In this document: piece after piece, positions 42,662 to 50,899 of the stretch
Layout: every line of letters begins with the position of its first letter
How positions within the stretch are numbered: position 1 is the first letter of the stretch
Assembly (NCBI GenBank): GCA_964428075.1
Contig: CAYRWQ010000003.1
Span: 1-57,374 of the forward strand
Direction: 5' to 3'
Origin: JAGOSP01 sp964428075
GTDB lineage: Bacteria > Patescibacteriota > Minisyncoccia > Moranbacterales > UBA1568
DNA length: 57,374 nt
Notes under the pieces: model-generated
Seen by the model: only the letters and a program-made list of their open reading frames with translations
Databases searched by the model: none
Told to the model about the DNA's origin: nothing
Program-made: the position numbers and the translations under genes

Positions 42662-45310
42662 TCACTTTTGCTTCAATTTCTTGGGAACATACCGAACCTG
42701 AAAAACAATCCGGTCTTCCTGTAGTGATGCTTTGAGCGTCTGACCAGGAGTAAATTTCTTCTCCAGCATATCAAGTGCCAAGCGATCGAGGATTTCATTC
42801 TGAATCACTCGTTTGAGTGGCCGAGCCCCGTACAACGGATCATACCCTCGATCAGTCACATACTTCCGTACCGCCTCCGACCACTCTACCCTAATCTCTC
42901 GACTTATCAATCGTTTGTCAAGCTTCGAAAACTCCGCATCCGCGATACGTCGCAATACCATCTTAGATAAGGGATGGAACATCACTACCTCATCGATCCG
43001 ATTTAGAAATTCTGGACGAAATGTCTCCTTCAGACTTGTCATGATCTTCGCCTTGATATCCTCTTCTCGCGTATCATCTCGCTCCTCTCGCGTACCCTGA
43101 AAACCAAAGTGCTGCATACGCAAAAGCACGTCCGAGCCAACGTTCGATGTCATGATAATCACGCTGTTCTTAAAATTCACAACACGACCCTTCGCGTCAG
43201 TGAGGCGCCCGTCATCCAAAATCTGCAGGAAAATATTAAAAACATCCGGGTGTGCCTTTTCGATTTCATCAAACAAAATGACGCTATAAGGACGACGTCG
43301 AATACTTTCAGTCAGTTGCCCGCCTTCATCATATCCGATATACCCTGGAGGCGAACCAATCAGCTTCGCAGTAGCATGCGCTTCCATATACTCACTCATA
43401 TCCACTCGCACCAAAGCCCGTTCATCATCAAACAGAAAAGCTGCTAGCGCCTTAGCCAGTTCAGTTTTTCCGACACCGGTCATCCCAAGAAACATAAATG
43501 ATCCGATAGGTCGACCTTCCTCAGCCAATCCCGTACGCGAACGCCGAATCGCATTCGCTACCACGCGAATCGCCTCGTCCTGTCCAATGACTCGTTGCCC
43601 GAGTACCTCTTCCATATGTGTCAGTTTCTCCTCTTCCTTTTCCAACATTTTTTTGATTGGCACTCCGGTCCAACGTGACACAACCGCCGCGATCTCCTCT
43701 TCGGTAATCTCTTCACGCAAAATGGATCCAGTCTTTTGAAGACCACTCAATTTCCTTTCCTCATTTTTCATTCTCTTTTCAGTCTCCGGAATGCGTCCAT
43801 AACGGATCTCAGCCACCCGGTCAAGTTCTCCTCGCCGCTCCGCGCCATCTGCCTCAGAACGATACCGGTCAATTTCTTCCTTGCAGGCACGGATAGCCGT
43901 AATCAACTCCCGCTCCGCCTTCCATTGAAGTAAAAATCGCTGACTCCGCTCACGTAACTCAGACAACTCCCGGTTGATACCAGAGATTTTCTTCTTCACT
44001 GATCCGTCCTGATCCTTCTCCAGCGCTCGCTTCTCGATTTCTAACCGGCGAATATTCCGCTCAAGCTGGTCAAGGTCTTCCGGCATGGAATCTATTTCCA
44101 TCCGACGAAGCGAAGCGGCCTCGTCAATCAAATCAATCGCTTTATCCGGTAAGAACCGATCGCTAATATAGCGACGGGACAAACGGACAGCTGAAATGAG
44201 CGCGTCGTCGTCTATCTTAACGCCATGATGCAATTCATACTTTTCCTTAATGCCGCGTAAAATGGCGATAGCGTCTGCCTCAGATGGTTCGCTTACCGAT
44301 ACCGGCTGAAAACGTCGTTCAAAAGCTGCGTCTTTTTCAATATATTTTTGATACTCCTTGAGAGTCGTCGCGCCAATGGTACGTAATTTTCCCCGCGCCA
44401 ATGCTGGTTTGAGCATATTCGACGCGTCTAACGCGCCTTCAGTTGCGCCCGCCCCGACCAAAGTATGCAATTCATCGATAAAAAGAATAAAGTGATCCGC
44501 CGAACGCTCCACTTCCTTAAGTATCGCTTTCAATCGTTCCTCGAATTCCCCACGGAACTTCGCTCCGGCCAACAGAGATCCGAGATCAAGCGAGATAATC
44601 TCTTTCCCCTTCAAACTCTCTGGCACATCCCCTAACACAATCCGTTGCGCCAATCCTTCAGCAATGGCTGTTTTTCCGGTACCGGCTTCACCAATCAAAA
44701 CAGGATTGTTTTTTGTTCGGCGCGAAAGCACTTGCATGACCCGACGAATCTCTTCATCGCGACCAATCACCGGATCGAGTTTCTCCTCACGAGCCAACTT
44801 GGTCAAATTGACTGCGTACTTCTCGAGTGCCTGATAGGTCTGCTCCGGTTCCTGACTCTCAACACGTTGATTGCCCCGCACTTCCTTCAACATGGTCAAT
44901 ACGACATCGTATTTGATATGCATATTCTCAAGTGAAGTCTTGATACGACTCGATACCAAAAGAATCGCCAACAAAAGATGTTCAGTCGAAACAAAAGTAT
45001 CACCGATTTTCTGCATTTCCTTTTCGGCCTCTGAAAACACTTGTGAGAAACTTGGTGCCAAATACAGTTGAACCAGCGCGCCCGATTCGGCTCGAGGGAA
45101 AGTATCGATCTCGCCCAATACACTGCCACGGACCGTGTCAATATCAATCCCTAATTTCCCAATCACGACAGGAACAATAGAATCTTCCTGCATAAGAAGC
45201 GCGTATGTGAGGTGCGCAATCTCCATCTGTGGGTTATTACGCGATAAGGCGATCTCCTGGGCATGTCGAAGCGCTTCCTGACTCTTGGTGGTAAATTTGT
45301 TGATATTCAT
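42662..45310 (-). CDS. clpB: ATP-dependent disaggregase ClpB (Hsp100)
   Basis: An 882-aa AAA+ protein that extracts polypeptides from aggregates together with DnaK. It has an N-terminal repeat domain (KFTTKSQEALRHAQEIALSR); NBD1 Walker A GEAGTGKTAIAEG near residue 207 and FILFIDELHTLVGAGA; a long Arg/Glu-rich middle coiled coil at ~405-530, which separates ClpB from ClpA; and NBD2 Walker A LGMTGVGKTELAKALAAF near 612 and VILFDEIEKAHPDVFN. It is controlled by a CIRCE operator and promoter at 45347-45394. Confidence 0.98.
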   Translation of the reverse strand: MNINKFTTKSQEALRHAQEIALSRNNPQMEIAHLTYALLMQEDSIVPVVIGKLGIDIDTVRGSVLGEIDTFPRAESGALVQLYLAPSFSQVFSEAEKEMQKIGDTFVSTEHLLLAILLVSSRIKTSLENMHIKYDVVLTMLKEVRGNQRVESQEPEQTYQALEKYAVNLTKLAREEKLDPVIGRDEEIRRVMQVLSRRTKNNPVLIGEAGTGKTAIAEGLAQRIVLGDVPESLKGKEIISLDLGSLLAGAKFRGEFEERLKAILKEVERSADHFILFIDELHTLVGAGATEGALDASNMLKPALARGKLRTIGATTLKEYQKYIEKDAAFERRFQPVSVSEPSEADAIAILRGIKEKYELHHGVKIDDDALISAVRLSRRYISDRFLPDKAIDLIDEAASLRRMEIDSMPEDLDQLERNIRRLEIEKRALEKDQDGSVKKKISGINRELSELRERSQRFLLQWKAERELITAIRACKEEIDRYRSEADGAERRGELDRVAEIRYGRIPETEKRMKNEERKLSGLQKTGSILREEITEEEIAAVVSRWTGVPIKKMLEKEEEKLTHMEEVLGQRVIGQDEAIRVVANAIRRSRTGLAEEGRPIGSFMFLGMTGVGKTELAKALAAFLFDDERALVRVDMSEYMEAHATAKLIGSPPGYIGYDEGGQLTESIRRRPYSVILFDEIEKAHPDVFNIFLQILDDGRLTDAKGRVVNFKNSVIIMTSNVGSDVLLRMQHFGFQGTREERDDTREEDIKAKIMTSLKETFRPEFLNRIDEVVMFHPLSKMVLRRIADAEFSKLDKRLISREIRVEWSEAVRKYVTDRGYDPLYGARPLKRVIQNEILDRLALDMLEKKFTPGQTLKASLQEDRIVFQVRYVPKKLKQK

Positions 45311-45346
45311 AGGGTAAGAGCGTAGTACACAATTACAACACCCTCA

Positions 45347-45374
45347 TTCTACTCCAAAAACAAAAAATTAGCAA
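45347..45374 (-). promoter_or_regulatory. Promoter of clpB
   Basis: Minus-strand TTGCTA (45374-45369) and TAGAAT (45352-45347) are separated by 16 bases. The -35 lies inside the CIRCE element, the same arrangement as at hrcA. The predicted leader is ~30 nt. Confidence 0.8.
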
Positions 45375-45394
45375 TCTCATACCGAGAGTGCTAA
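45368..45394. promoter_or_regulatory. CIRCE operator upstream of clpB (one mismatch)
   Basis: TTAGCAATC, nine bases, GAGTGCTAA: the CIRCE consensus with one substitution (C to A in the left arm). It sits 58 bp upstream of the clpB ATG and overlaps its -35 box, placing clpB in the HrcA regulon with dnaK and grpE. Confidence 0.93.
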
Positions 45395-45404
45395 TTTCAT
45401 CCCC

Positions 45405-45740
45405 TCACAAGCCTGCTACGCGGAAAACACAGTTCCCTTTCTCGGCCGCCCAGTCACGAAGCTCGCCAATCACCTGCTCCCGATCTGTCACGATGATATA
45501 AATCGTCTGAATGCCCCCTCCACTGAATTTAATTTCAAGCCCGACATGATTCACTCGATTCGCCCGAATGGACCGATGTCCACTTCTTCTTCCTGATTGA
45601 GCCGAAATGATCGAAGGTACGATTTTCTCTACCGATGCCAGTCTATTTAAAAACGATACTCCCTCAGCGGCAAAATTCGTATAGGTACTGTGCCGATGCG
45701 TTGTCTTAGAAAGCCCAATCACTCTGTGTTTCTTATTCAC
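45405..45740 (-). CDS. Conserved-looking hypothetical protein downstream of htrA
   Basis: A 111-aa basic protein starting at GTG 45740, 7 bp after the htrA stop, so probably translated from the htrA transcript. The N-terminus is KKHRVIGLSKTTHRHSTYTN; a basic middle (SGRRSGHRSIRANRVNHVG) precedes an alpha/beta C-terminus (GGIQTIYIIVTDREQVIGEL). The His/Arg richness could support nucleic-acid or metal binding, but this is inference. No family assigned with confidence. It ends only 10 bp before the clpB CIRCE. Confidence 0.68.
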   Translation of the reverse strand: MNKKHRVIGLSKTTHRHSTYTNFAAEGVSFLNRLASVEKIVPSIISAQSGRRSGHRSIRANRVNHVGLEIKFSGGGIQTIYIIVTDREQVIGELRDWAAEKGNCVFRVAGL

Positions 45741-45747
45741 ACGCGCA

Positions 45748-47076
45748 TTATTTCCGCTCTGCCAATTGCACCTTCACATTCTGAGTATCCCCCTTGTGCC
45801 ACACTTTCAGTGAAATATCATCACCCACATTCTTCTCTGCAACAATACTCGTAATCTGATGCCCCTCATCAACTTTCTCTCCATCTATCTCAAGAATAAT
45901 ATCGTTTTCAACAATACCCGCCTTATCGGCTGGCGATCCCGGAATCACAGCAAAATCCGTCATTTTCTGCCCACGAATGATCAATGCACCATAGTTGAAC
46001 GGGAGGCTATTCTCCTTGGCAATGGCCTCATTCAAAATGATATACCGCACACCGAGATACGGCGTTGAGATTTTCCCCGTCGTCTTCACTTGCTCAATAA
46101 TACGTTTCACTTGATTCATAGGAAGCGCGAAAGCAATATTTTCCGCTCCCTGCGCCATGGCCACATTCATACCTATCACTTCACCAGAGAGATTGAACAG
46201 CGGCCCTCCCGAGTTACCTGGATTGATCGCGGCATCAGTCTGAAAAATTCCCGAGAGCTGCTCAGATCGACCGAGTCCCGCTCCGGCAGATACTTCACGC
46301 TTCAAACCAGAAATGATACCCCGCGTCACCGAGTTTTCAAACTCCCCAAGAGGATTCCCGATAGCAATCACGGTTTGTCCGACTTTCACCCGATCGGAAT
46401 CCCCAAAATCAAGTGCCGGGAAACCCGAACCCTCTATCCTCAGCACCGCGATATCATGCGCAGGATCACGCGCTAACACTACCGCCGCATGCTCCTTCCC
46501 ATCATAAGTCATGACCGTATACTCTGCATCCGCATCCGCCACCACATGTTTGTTCGTTACAATCAAACCATCCGGTGAGACAAAAAAGCCAGACCCGCTC
46601 CCTATCTGTCGCTTCTCGGTACCACCTGAGCCACGCTGCAGCGGGGCAATACCGTTCGAATCAAACAGATCAAAGAAAAACGGGTTCTGGAAAAAGGTTC
46701 GTGCCTTAGGAACATCTTTCGAAATAACAATACTCACGACTCCCGGAGCATTCCGTTCAACCAAACTCACTACGACGTCATCGTCCAATAACCGCTCGCC
46801 TGCATATTGAGATTTCTCGACATCGGATTGAGTATCTCCAGTACTCGACATATCAAAAAGCGTCTGCTCTTGAAGCATTCTCGTAAAAAATGGAGCTGTA
46901 GACCCTCCAATGAAACCGAAAAATGCAGCTACAAACAGCAGGATAAACAACTTCGCGCCTTCCTTTTTCAAGCGAGCATGCTCAGTCGCACGGCCCGAAT
47001 CCAGCGAACTGGACTCCCGTGCCGCTTCTCCAAAACGAGACGATTCTTCTGTTTGATTTTCCATATTATTTTCCAT
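45748..47076 (-). CDS. HtrA/DegP-type serine protease (S1C) with PDZ domain
   Basis: A 442-aa membrane-anchored envelope protease/chaperone. The anchor is LFILLFVAAFFGFIGGS. The catalytic triad is complete: His in IVTNKHVVADA (near residue 177), Asp in PAHDIAVLRI (near 208) and Ser in NPGNSGGPLFNLSGEVIGMN (near 289). One PDZ domain follows (VIPGSPADKAGIVENDIILE). It would degrade misfolded extracytoplasmic proteins. It shares its direction with the PPIase gene upstream, and a degenerate paralogue lies three genes downstream. Confidence 0.96.
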   Translation of the reverse strand: MENNMENQTEESSRFGEAARESSSLDSGRATEHARLKKEGAKLFILLFVAAFFGFIGGSTAPFFTRMLQEQTLFDMSSTGDTQSDVEKSQYAGERLLDDDVVVSLVERNAPGVVSIVISKDVPKARTFFQNPFFFDLFDSNGIAPLQRGSGGTEKRQIGSGSGFFVSPDGLIVTNKHVVADADAEYTVMTYDGKEHAAVVLARDPAHDIAVLRIEGSGFPALDFGDSDRVKVGQTVIAIGNPLGEFENSVTRGIISGLKREVSAGAGLGRSEQLSGIFQTDAAINPGNSGGPLFNLSGEVIGMNVAMAQGAENIAFALPMNQVKRIIEQVKTTGKISTPYLGVRYIILNEAIAKENSLPFNYGALIIRGQKMTDFAVIPGSPADKAGIVENDIILEIDGEKVDEGHQITSIVAEKNVGDDISLKVWHKGDTQNVKVQLAERK

Positions 47077-47165
47077 AGGAAAGTAATTACATCCTATAAG
47101 CTAGACATGTTATACATTGCCCTGACTGATACACTCGCGCCATAACATAATACATATCGCCCTAC

Positions 47166-48215
47166 CTATAATCCAGACGATGTATGCTCTTCTGGATTTT
47201 CAAGCATCTCGTGTTCAAAACGCTTCATCTCTTCACTGCGGAACTCAATACTTGCGTTCTCAGCATCCCAAACATACTCACGAGACAGAATTATGGGTGG
47301 AGAGGCGCGCATTTTTTCGACCAAAAAGTCGACTATCGTTTTCTTTTTGGTGAACACTTGTTTCAAGCGGTACAAAATCGTCTCTCCCTCTTGTTTTGTC
47401 TCCTCAACTACAATGATATGGAAACCAAGTTCGCTCTCGGCCACCTCACCAACGACACCAATTTTTTGCTTCGCCACTGGATTTTGCAGTGACTTCGAAA
47501 GATGCTCCAAGGCAAACCAACCAAGGCTCCCACCAGTATCCTTCGTTCTCCCCTCTGAGTACTGCTGTACTACAGTATCAAAAGGCACTCCGTTTTGCAG
47601 AGCCGCTCGAGCCTCTTTAATACGCCCTTCTGCTCTGCTGCGACTATCGGTTTCCTGGTCAATTGCCTGCATAAGCCGTTCCTCATACAATTCCGGCATC
47701 ACCACTTTCGTTTCAAAATCGTCCATTGTCCATCGATACAATCTCTCCAAACTTGCCTCAATGTTCTCCGCCGTACCACCGGATTCATCTAACTTACGAC
47801 GCACGCCGTCCCGCGCTGCTGCCTGTGTAACCACGATGCTTCGCTCATGAGCCAAAAGCATCACTATGCGATCTTCGAGTGCCTTATTTAATACTCCTTT
47901 CTCGCGAACACGAAGGCGTTTCATCCCCTCATCGGTCGAAAAATCAATCCGAACACCATACTTTGACAAATCCTGTACCTGATAAAAGTGACGTACCGCA
48001 TCAACATCTTCCGCAATCTCCTGAGTAGTAATAATATTGCGAGGTGAAATAATCACCAAAGGCAAGGGCAATGTATCTCGGATCGCTTCTCCAACGCGAT
48101 TCCCCTCTGGCAAGACGTATCCAGAAACACACACGAATACCAACAACAAACCCGAAATCGTTATCGTAATGATGACTCCGGAAAGTAATGTGATATTTTT
48201 TCTTTGCTGGTGCAT
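47166..48215 (-). CDS. Parvulin-type peptidyl-prolyl isomerase (SurA/PrsA-like)
   Basis: A 349-aa protein with an N-terminal membrane anchor (ITISGLLLVFVCVSGYVL), a SurA-N-like helical segment and a PpiC rotamase domain at ~205-290 (AALQNGVPFDTVVQQYSEG, TGGSLGWFALEHLSKSLQNP and SELGFHIIVVEE). It would assist folding of secreted proteins outside the membrane, consistent with the following htrA gene. The C-terminal ~60 residues are charged. No lipobox Cys is seen, so it is anchored by its N-terminal helix. Confidence 0.9.
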   Translation of the reverse strand: MHQQRKNITLLSGVIITITISGLLLVFVCVSGYVLPEGNRVGEAIRDTLPLPLVIISPRNIITTQEIAEDVDAVRHFYQVQDLSKYGVRIDFSTDEGMKRLRVREKGVLNKALEDRIVMLLAHERSIVVTQAAARDGVRRKLDESGGTAENIEASLERLYRWTMDDFETKVVMPELYEERLMQAIDQETDSRSRAEGRIKEARAALQNGVPFDTVVQQYSEGRTKDTGGSLGWFALEHLSKSLQNPVAKQKIGVVGEVAESELGFHIIVVEETKQEGETILYRLKQVFTKKKTIVDFLVEKMRASPPIILSREYVWDAENASIEFRSEEMKRFEHEMLENPEEHTSSGL

Positions 48216-48227
48216 AAACGCTCTATT

Positions 48228-48635
48228 TTAGAGTACTCCCCGATCCGCAAACAGTATTTTCCACCATTTATAATAATTCGGCAATCGAAACGTAATCGTC
48301 CGACCGGTACTAATAGTAGGAATAACACTTTCTTGTCCCTCGATTTCTGTATCAGAAAAGGTTTTTACTGCGACCACTGACTCCCCAATCCTTTTTAAAC
48401 CCAATTTCTCTTTCGCCTCCCGCTCCTCGAAACTGTCCGAGGAAAAATATTCTATCTTCTCACGCAAAGTCGCATTCTCTCGATCAATACGTTGCGCATC
48501 AGCCTCGAGTTGTCGTATCTCGCTGTCGATTACTCCGGTACGCTGAAAAAATTGGTACGACGCACTCCCTACCCAAACGGCAAACCCCAGAGCCCCCACT
48601 AAGGCCGCTCGTACCCAGAGAGTCCTCGTGTTCAT
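48228..48635 (-). CDS. FtsB/DivIC-like septum formation initiator
   Basis: A ~135-aa bitopic protein with one N-terminal membrane helix (LVGALGFAVWVGSASYQFF), then a coiled coil (VIDSEIRQLEADAQRIDREN) and the conserved LGLKRIGESVVAVK segment of the DivIC/FtsB family. It would link divisome proteins. ATG 48635 is chosen over a start three codons upstream. It lies just before the PPIase gene in the same direction. Confidence 0.88.
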   Translation of the reverse strand: MNTRTLWVRAALVGALGFAVWVGSASYQFFQRTGVIDSEIRQLEADAQRIDRENATLREKIEYFSSDSFEEREAKEKLGLKRIGESVVAVKTFSDTEIEGQESVIPTISTGRTITFRLPNYYKWWKILFADRGVL

Positions 48636-48659
48636 AGACAACAATATTCTGCAAATAAA

Positions 48660-48770
48660 CTAATAATACATGAGTGGTGCCACAAGAAACGCAATCATCG
48701 AAAGTGCTACTAAAACCGAAAGAATCACCCAAAAAATATAGGCTCGTCGATGCCATTTTCGAAAACTCAT
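48660..48770 (-). CDS. 36-aa single-pass membrane peptide
   Basis: A 36-aa frame: a basic N-terminus (SFRKWHRRA), then one hydrophobic helix (YIFWVILSVLVALSMIAFLV) and a short tail APLMYY, a good N-in membrane protein by the positive-inside rule. It precedes the divIC-like gene by ~25 bp in the same direction and follows the DNA-translocase gene, so it probably belongs to the divIC transcript. No strong SD. Function unknown. Confidence 0.65.
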   Translation of the reverse strand: MSFRKWHRRAYIFWVILSVLVALSMIAFLVAPLMYY

Positions 48771-48835
48771 ACCCAATCAAGATCACTACTTACAGATTCT
48801 AGAATACCAAAAAAACGTCTAACAAGCAAAAAGAA

Positions 48836-50893
48836 TCAAGCATCTGTTTGGGAATCCGTTATTTTTCTCACCGTATTGATCATGGAACGAACATCTTCCA
48901 AGTCAACATTCGGTCTTTTCTGAAATGCCTTGAATCTTTTAGGTTGAATATACTGTGCTTGCGAAAGAGACATGGGCGCCTCGCTGGGTACATAACGCCC
49001 AGACTGTGAGACCTCTCTTTCTGGTATGCGAGGATGCGTTGGCATGGTTGCCGTTTTTCTCATCGCTGCTCCTTCTGGTCTCTCACCGTTTTTCACTCGT
49101 ACTTTCGCGACTGTACGTTGATAATCTTTCAAACAATCCCGACAAAAAGTCGGTCGTGTCGGAATCGGCTGAAATGGGACAGTGATATCAAGACCACAGG
49201 TAGCACATACGGCTGGATACACTTGTTTCTCCGCCGATGCGAGATATTCATGTGCCGGAACTGGTGCCGGAACACTTTTCACAATGTTCTCTGGCGGACG
49301 AAAAGCCGATGCTCCTGACAATGAGAGCCCTCGCTGATGGATCCTTTCGTCACCGACTGTCTTGATGTCTTTCGTTGGAGAAAGAGTATCCGACACAGGA
49401 TATTTTGGTACTGGCGCACTCACCTCCGATGACACGGCCGGTGTGCCAGCATACGGTCTTGATACTACTCTTCTCTGTGGCGTCAATGGAGCGGATGGCT
49501 GACTCACTTGGTTCGCTGAGCGAGTATTCGATTCTCTTCCCGGAGCAGCACGCTGACCCCCCGCGTCCTTCTCGGGTAGCGACGGCCTGTATACCGCCAT
49601 CTTTTCCTCCTCGGTCAACATACCACTCCACCGACGAATTTTATCTTCCACCTCGTTCTTATCAGAGGCATAGCGTTCACGCGATATACGGATCACCTTA
49701 GACTCATTTTCCTTCGTATGCTCAAGGGTAATAGGGGCCAGTGAGACCGCACTGAAGGCATCCCCCGCAATACCATCAATCATGAGTTTGATATAAATAT
49801 GGTACTTTGGCAGGTTAACAATATCATTCATCAGAAAAACCGGATCAAATTCCTTTTCCAGAAACTCAGCATCCATCGCCCCGACCCGGAAGGAAATGAT
49901 GGTTCCTGCGTTCCCAAAAATAGCATCTCGTACCTTCTCATCAATTTGCGCGACATACTGATTTGCCAAAATCAAATTCAGATGATATTTCCGGGCCTCA
50001 GAAAGAATATTCGCGAAAGATTCCGTCGCAAAGTTCTGGAACTCATCGACATACAGATAAAAATCTGATCGATCCTCTTCGGGCATATCGACCCGACCCA
50101 TAGCCGCCAGTTGAATCTTGGTAATCATCATAGCTCCCAGTAGAGCGCTATTATCCTCGCCAATCCGTCCTTTGGAAAGATTCATGATAAGGATCTTACG
50201 ATTATCCATCGCCTCGCGCACATCAAAGGACGAAACTGTCTGACCCACGATATTACGAATAAGCGCACTCGACAAAAACTGTCCAACTTTGTTCTGAATC
50301 GGTGAAATAACCTCCTGTAAAACCCGATCATTCCATTTAGAGAACTCATCTACCCAAAAACTCTTCACAACCGGATCTGTCACTTTTTGTACCACGCGAT
50401 CACGATATGTCTTGTCTACCAAAATACGCGTGACACCCAACAGAGTCGAACCGGGATACTCCAACAGCGCCATAATGGCATTCCGCAAAATATACTCCAA
50501 TCGCGGTCCCCAAGAATCAGCCCAGATTTTCTTAAACACCCCAACAAGCCCCGAAGCCACTAAATGACGATATTCTGGAGCCACTTTCTCCATGACGTTA
50601 AACGCAATAGGGAAATCCTGATCAGACGGATTGAAATAGATAACATCATTAATCCGATTGGCTGGGATTGCTTTGATCAGCTTCTCGGCCGTATCTCCGT
50701 GTGGATCAATGAAGGCTACTCCGTGACCCTTCTGAATATCCTGTATAACCAGATTCTCCAGAAGATTCGTCTTTCCCATACCGGTCTTGCCGATCACATA
50801 CATGTGTCGACGCCGATCATCAGTTTTGATGCCAAATACTCGCTCCTGATTACGGAAATTTGTTTTCGCGAAAAAAGCGATGTCATTCTGCAT
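48836..50893 (-). CDS. VirD4/TraG-like DNA-translocating ATPase with zinc motif
   Basis: A 685-aa ATPase of the HerA/FtsK-VirD4 superfamily. Walker A IGKTGMGKTN is at ~34-43, then VAFIDPHGDTAEKLI; Walker B FYLYVDEFQNFATESF is near 283, followed by LILANQYVAQIDEKVRDAIF. The core would pump DNA or couple substrate to a secretion channel. A long Pro/Ser-rich linker (~430-560) leads to a four-Cys motif CATC...CRDC with exactly 17 residues between the pairs. No coupling-protein membrane helix is seen; anchoring is probably provided by the upstream membrane gene. It lies 6 bp after that gene. Confidence 0.87.
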   Translation of the reverse strand: MQNDIAFFAKTNFRNQERVFGIKTDDRRRHMYVIGKTGMGKTNLLENLVIQDIQKGHGVAFIDPHGDTAEKLIKAIPANRINDVIYFNPSDQDFPIAFNVMEKVAPEYRHLVASGLVGVFKKIWADSWGPRLEYILRNAIMALLEYPGSTLLGVTRILVDKTYRDRVVQKVTDPVVKSFWVDEFSKWNDRVLQEVISPIQNKVGQFLSSALIRNIVGQTVSSFDVREAMDNRKILIMNLSKGRIGEDNSALLGAMMITKIQLAAMGRVDMPEEDRSDFYLYVDEFQNFATESFANILSEARKYHLNLILANQYVAQIDEKVRDAIFGNAGTIISFRVGAMDAEFLEKEFDPVFLMNDIVNLPKYHIYIKLMIDGIAGDAFSAVSLAPITLEHTKENESKVIRISRERYASDKNEVEDKIRRWSGMLTEEEKMAVYRPSLPEKDAGGQRAAPGRESNTRSANQVSQPSAPLTPQRRVVSRPYAGTPAVSSEVSAPVPKYPVSDTLSPTKDIKTVGDERIHQRGLSLSGASAFRPPENIVKSVPAPVPAHEYLASAEKQVYPAVCATCGLDITVPFQPIPTRPTFCRDCLKDYQRTVAKVRVKNGERPEGAAMRKTATMPTHPRIPEREVSQSGRYVPSEAPMSLSQAQYIQPKRFKAFQKRPNVDLEDVRSMINTVRKITDSQTDA

Positions 50894-50899
50894 ACGTTA

